DNA of 64,000 nucleotides, from contig JAGKQI010000025.1 of the NCBI GenBank assembly GCA_018806915.1, positions 124,001 to 188,000 of the forward strand, read 5' to 3'. The position numbers and the translations under genes were made by a program. Below are positions 59,566 through 64,000 of the stretch, one piece after another. This DNA is from Phytophthora colocasiae (Eukaryota; Oomycota; Peronosporomycetes; Peronosporales; Peronosporaceae). Numbering within the stretch: position 1 is the first letter of the stretch; each line of letters begins with the position of its first letter. The notes beneath the pieces were generated by a model, which made no database searches, had not been told where the DNA came from, and saw nothing but the letters and a program-made list of their open reading frames with translations.

Positions 59566-62500
59566 AGCAAAACTCTCAGGCCAAAGTGGTGCCACGCGTG
59601 TAGGCTCAAGCGAGCACACACTCAGAATATCAGTCCAGATTCAAGGCTCTTGACGTCTGTGGAGAACGCTCATGAGGACGCGCACCGATCCGCCACAGTA
59701 GCTCCGCTTCACATGTTCTGGACAACTTGGTGTAGGAAGCATCAGAGCAGCTACAGAGCAGAAAGCGAAGTAATGGTAGAAGTCCAAATGTTCGATAACC
59801 CGCTTGCATGAGGTGATCGGATCGTACCTTGACACCACGTTCTCTGTTGGTCCTGGGATGACAGTGAAGTGATAAGTACATGTAGTTGGAAGAGACACTC
59901 AGAGGAGGGGTAAGTACCTGGCGTATTCTTGTCGAAAGAGCGAATGGCTCCTCCTCTCTGCAGCGTAGGAATTCACAGGAGATCACGTGGGCCATGGCAA
60001 GTGTCTCGCGAAGAACAGGAGGACTGAGGAGGCACCGACCGTCCACAATTCTAGTTGGACCAGAATAGCCTGAAAAACGCATATGGCAGAGTTTAATGCC
60101 TGCGTAAGCTAACTCTCGTGGCATATCGGTGTCAAGATAAACCGTTTTACTTTTACATTTTTACCGTGTTTCGTGTCTTCTTGTTGGCTGTCTTCGAGAA
60201 CTGCGGATCTTATCGCGTTGCAATAGCTGGCACGGTAAACAATGCTTTGCTTAAATACTAAAGACGGAGTCCCTGTACCAACGATATACATCCTGGGCTG
60301 CTAGTAAACTTGGAGCTTCACCCCGCGTTTTACCTCTTGGCTTCTCCTGAGATCTCGTTATCATGCGCACCGCTCAAGCACAAGCAACGCCATTTGATCG
60401 AGAATCAAAGGTGCTCGACTGATCCAACCACACTTAAAACAAGAACCTTGGCAACGACCTTATTTTCCTAATTCATTGTCGCTGCCAAGCTGCTTGTAAT
60501 GTCCCGATTCCTGCGAAGAATTCTTGGAAGCTTATCTACCATAACGTCAGCTGCACGACATTTCTCATGCAGTTCGTACATGCATAACAGAAAGCGCCAA
60601 CTTCGACAGAAAGCGCTCAAGCGATATTATGTGGACGCGTCAATTATATTGACTCAATGCCCGTTGTACCTTTGTAAACTCCAGTAGAGGGAGCAACATG
60701 TGCGATTCTCAATATATGCGAGAAAGATCTAACCACTACCTGTAACAAGTAGGGAAACACGAAAGAGCTCGTTAGATACTTGTAATACAATCACTGCCAC
60801 AATGCGTCTTAACAATTTTTCCCCAACTCACCTCACGTTACATGTATCCTGTACTCAATCTACTGCGCACTTTTGTTTTGGTGTCGATCTCTCTCATCAT
60901 CTGGTCACAACAACCTTGATGTCAACCAAAATCGCTCTGCATTGATGACACGCGTGTTAGAAGACATTCAACGCGGAAATCGTTTGTTCTGACGTTGTCA
61001 ATGGTCGGATCGCGCAGAAGAGGGCCCCGGGCGAGAAAGGAGCCGCGGGCGACGCGCGTACTACCACCTTGCATTCCTCTCTTGACTGTGATCTTTGCCT
61101 GTGTTGGCTCAGTAGGGGAGGGAGATAATGTAGAATGCGGCCGGGTGGTCCGTCTCTGTCGACACACCCGCAAATGTTACCTTGCGCGTCTTTACTGAGC
61201 TTGGATCGAATTCGGGGCAGTAAGTAGTTCATGGGACCACCCTTGTTAGCAACAAGTTGTTATCCTAGTACACGTAGGCCCGTAAGTTTTGGCGAGAAAC
61301 GGAAACGGCGAGAATCTCACGTGACGGCACTTCTTTTATTTAAAAAAGCTGATTGTTATTAACAATCATGGATACCCCTAAGTTATTAGGATTTCCACGA
61401 CTTAGGCCGTCAGCACTCTTATCCCGGCCGTGCTCCCGGATACATGCGCGTCTCGCATGGGAAGAGGCAGGCTGGTAGGTGCACGACCATGTCTTTCAAA
61501 CCACCTTGCCAAGACAAAGCGCCATTACCACGCCACGAATAGCATTTACGCGACTGGATGAAGAGTAGTATATTACCGAGGTTACATGATATCTACGCTG
61601 ATCCAGAGAGGAACGAGTCCTCATCAACGCAGAGTCTGACCTGCAGACGAAGCTGACGGAACTTAATCTCTCTCCTACGGTTCCTAACGGTAAAGGGCGG
61701 AACAACAGAGCCATCGTTCTTCTTTAACGTGAAGTCACTACCGATAATCCACGACGTTACATATTCACCACTCGTCGCTTTCGGCGTGTATGCTATCGCT
61801 TCGTGCAGCTTCTCTAAAGCATCTCATCCATGCAAATGTAACAGTTTCCATTATGTTCGTCCATTCGGCTCTTAAACCGATACACTCCCATCTGGCGTTT
61901 TGAATGCTTCCCTCGAACGCTCTTCCAGGGATGGATGCTGCACGCGTCGCAAAAGCGCGGGTCTACGTCGCACACCACCCTGGGACTCTGAGTGGGAGGC
62001 TCCACAAACCTGGCAACTGGCTGAGCATTGTCGTCAATGCAGCTTCACTCTAGACAGTAACTCGGAAGGCTTCCTTGGCACCCCGACACGCGTGCCGCGA
62101 CCACCAGTTCGTTAAACGCTTGGCGACGAACGAACCAAAGCCGTACTTAAACCGTCAGCAATCAAGTGCTCCCGCAGTCACTCTGTCGCGCCGCTCGATC
62201 CCCTCCAGTAGAGTCTCCTGCTCGCAACATCAAGGGCAGTTGGAGCCAACTACCCACCGCACAAAACTCAATCGATAGTGCCGGATATCCCTGCATTAAA
62301 TCTCCCGGTCTCTCCAGACGCGAAACAAGGCGAGAAATGGCAGCAGATTCGTGAAGTGTCTGCTGGTTTCGGCGTATCACGGACGACGAGACGATTGCTT
62401 CAGATTCCTCGTCGATGTCCGTGCACCTCATTTGACAACGTCGCGTGGCACTAGCACTTCCACTTCAGCGCATGACCCCGGCTCCATTAACCAGGCGTCT

Positions 62501-62682
62501 CGTCGTGGGCGGCTGACTCTGCTCGCAAGCAGGTATCGCCGAGCTCTCGCACGTGACGGACACGCTATCATCTTTCCTGGACTGCTCTTCGAGCTCCACC
62601 GCCTCTCGAGCCTCTGAGCCGTAGGCTCTGTATCGCTCCTACAGGAGAATCTACAGGATGCCAGTAAAGTCATCAGAGACTA
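59566..62682. other. intergenic stretch, low-confidence fragments only
   Basis: No gene is recognised. On the minus strand 60124-59630 an open frame contains a plausible intron (GTACTTACC ... CATCCCAG near 59905-59845), but frames on either side do not join convincingly. On the minus strand 62005-61814 a Cys/His-rich piece reads CDVDPRFCDACSIHPWKS and GNCYICMDEML, possibly a zinc-finger remnant, with stops upstream. The rest shows nothing. Confidence 0.4.
60499..60687 (+). CDS. small hypothetical ORF (62 aa)
   Basis: It begins MSRFLRRILGSLSTITSAAR, an Arg/Ser-rich, acid-free start like a mitochondrial targeting peptide, and ends LTQCPLYLCKLQ. No homologue is recognised and nothing upstream marks it as expressed. 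It may be a chance frame. Confidence 0.2.
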   Translation: MSRFLRRILGSLSTITSAARHFSCSSYMHNRKRQLRQKALKRYYVDASIILTQCPLYLCKLQ

Positions 62683-64000
62683 TTGCAGATCTCATGGTGC
62701 CAGCCGACCAATACCTGGCGGCCGGGCCAAAAAATGCTGTGGACAAACCACTTCTACTACCAAGACCAGTTCGCCAAAGGCGGATGGATAGAGGCCTGTA
62801 AACATGCAGATGTGGATACTGTGCAGTGGCTCGTGAGACCAGTTCACCCAACTGCTTGGTGCCGGCTCAAGCAGTGGAGGCAGCTAGCACAACGTAGCCA
62901 AGCGAGACATCTCTGCAGGTGCTGGTGAATATACATGAAGAACTACAAGAAGGCTGGTGCTCGTCGTACTCACAGACAAGAAGCCTCATCAAGTAAAGTT
63001 ATAGAGGAGAGTAACGTCCTCTCTTGCTGCTGCGTGTCTGGAGGACATGGAGACCATGGTAATCTGGTTGTACACGGATGTCTTCCATGGGTTTTACATG
63101 AACAGTAACCAAGAAGTGATGGATGAATTGGCGCGCCATGGGGATTTCACGGCGAAGTGCAACGGCTAGTTGCAGATGACGCTGGCAACCTCCACGGATT
63201 GACTACGCAGCGGAAGGATAGGGCAGAAGATCTGGACATGGTGCAATGGCTATTGGACCAGCATCGAGATGTTCGGTAAGCAGTGGGCGCTTAAGAACGC
63301 AGCAGCACGAGGCTACCTGGAGATCGTCCAACTACTGGGTGAACAGAAGGCATTGTGTATCTTGATGGCGGGGCATTTTGCGATGCAGCATCGAAGGCTG
63401 GACACTTATCCAGTGGTACAGTGGCTCAGGAGAACAACCTCGGCTGGAACTTGGCGTACAAAGCGATGGACTTTAGCGGCAAGCAATGGACACTTGGAGA
63501 TTGGTCAAGTACCTTCACAGCCACTGTGGTGCCACGTGCACCCATCGCACAATGCGTGGAGCAGCGCTAACGGGCATCTTCCAGATAGTGGAGTGGCTCC
63601 ATGCGCAGTTCGGAGATTAACCATTGGCAGCGCGTCGATTTGCTTACGAAGCTGGGTCCAAACAACAGTACAATACGACGGTGATGGATGTTGCTGCCAT
63701 GAACGGCCATCTCCACATACTGAAGTATTTACACAGAGTGGCGTTGGCAATGGAGACAATCGCAATGGTTGAACTAGGGAAGACTGTGCCAACTCTACAA
63801 TGGCGGCGATCCAGCTTTGCAGCTGCACATGGCCACCTCGAGGTGCTGAAGTGGTTCCACGATAATTACTGGACGGAGCCCTCTGTAGATGTGATGGACA
63901 TTGCAGCCGTACGAGTGGTAACTTCTAGACATGGTCAAATGGCTTTGTGAACACTCCAACAGCGAGAATTTTCTCCGGCCAGCTTTTTGACGCTGCCGCG
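62683..64000 (+). pseudogene. ankyrin-repeat protein gene, decayed, runs off the window
   Basis: Repeated ankyrin-like pieces appear in changing frames: GGWIEACKHADVDTVQWLV (about 62780-62835), DLDMVQWLLDQHRDV (about 63230-63275), AAARGYLEIVQLLGEQ (about 63300-63345), AASNGHLEIGQV (about 63475-63510), AAMNGHLHILKYLHRVAL (about 63695-63745) and AAAHGHLEVLKWFHDNYW (about 63820-63870). The GHLEVLKWLH pattern is the style of the large ankyrin families in oomycetes. Stops and shifts separate nearly every repeat. Ankyrin repeats bind proteins; no other domain is visible here. Confidence 0.75.

Noticed and set aside
59630..60124. 164-codon minus-strand gene with a possible intron
   Set aside because: The splice signals are plausible, but joined frames do not give a consistent protein and no family was recognised.
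61200..61400. Solo LTR starting TGTTAGCAACAAG
   Set aside because: No matching end, target duplication or second copy in the window could be found.
61814..62005. Minus-strand zinc-finger gene
   Set aside because: Cys/His residues are suggestive, but stops occur immediately upstream in frame and the spacing fits no known finger.
1..64000. CRISPR array or bacterial operon
   Set aside because: Spliceosomal introns, LTR elements and SWEET genes show eukaryotic DNA; the only regular repeats are in-frame coding arrays.

Overview
The window looks like oomycete nuclear DNA, most likely Phytophthora-like. The reasons are very short GT-AG introns (58-69 nt), a large array of SWEET (MtN3/saliva) sugar-transporter genes, oomycete-style initiator motifs a few tens of bases before start codons, and a dense mix of copia, gypsy/chromovirus, Mutator-like and tyrosine-recombinase retrotransposons. 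The organism call is an inference from these features.

Left part (1-20.4 kb). The 3' end of a decayed Ty1/copia element with one 206-bp LTR (1-4193) is followed by an intact SWEET gene on the minus strand (4469-5224). A divergent acetyl-CoA synthetase (ACS) gene starts at 5754. It is split inside its coding sequence by a 5.7-kb tyrosine-recombinase (YR) retrotransposon of the Ngaro/PAT type with split direct repeats (A1 ... B1-A2-B2). The ACS 3' half follows. Its last ~0.65 kb plus ~0.53 kb of downstream DNA occur twice (12783-13968 and 18986-20169). Between the two copies lie two truncated, inverted copies of the same YR element and a 380-bp orphan coding fragment.

Middle part (20.4-49.4 kb). 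A secreted histidine acid phosphatase gene (one intron, one frameshift) begins a run of same-strand SWEET genes. SWEET-2 has one in-frame TAG. SWEET-3 has one frameshift. SWEET-4 is split by a young gypsy element (634-bp LTRs, GTAC target duplication). SWEET-5 is split by three separate elements: a Mutator-like element (8-bp target duplication), a minus-strand chromodomain gypsy element (CCAGT duplication) and a second minus-strand chromodomain gypsy element (TGACG duplication). If all three and one copy of each target duplication are taken out, SWEET-5 is one uninterrupted frame of 257 codons, so it was broken recently.

Right part (49.4-64 kb). SWEET-6 and SWEET-7 are intact. SWEET-8, -9 and -10 (plus) and SWEET-11 and -12 (minus) are increasingly decayed, with a possible thirteenth remnant near 59 kb. 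The remainder is low-information intergenic DNA ending in a broken ankyrin-repeat gene that runs off the window.

Functionally the host genes are sugar transporters (SWEET), acetate activation (ACS) and phosphate release (acid phosphatase). No operon-like link is implied; the SWEETs are a tandem birth-and-death family. Only SWEET-1, -6 and -7 read as intact; the others are disrupted by point changes, indels or transposons. SWEET numbers here are local labels by position, not established gene names.
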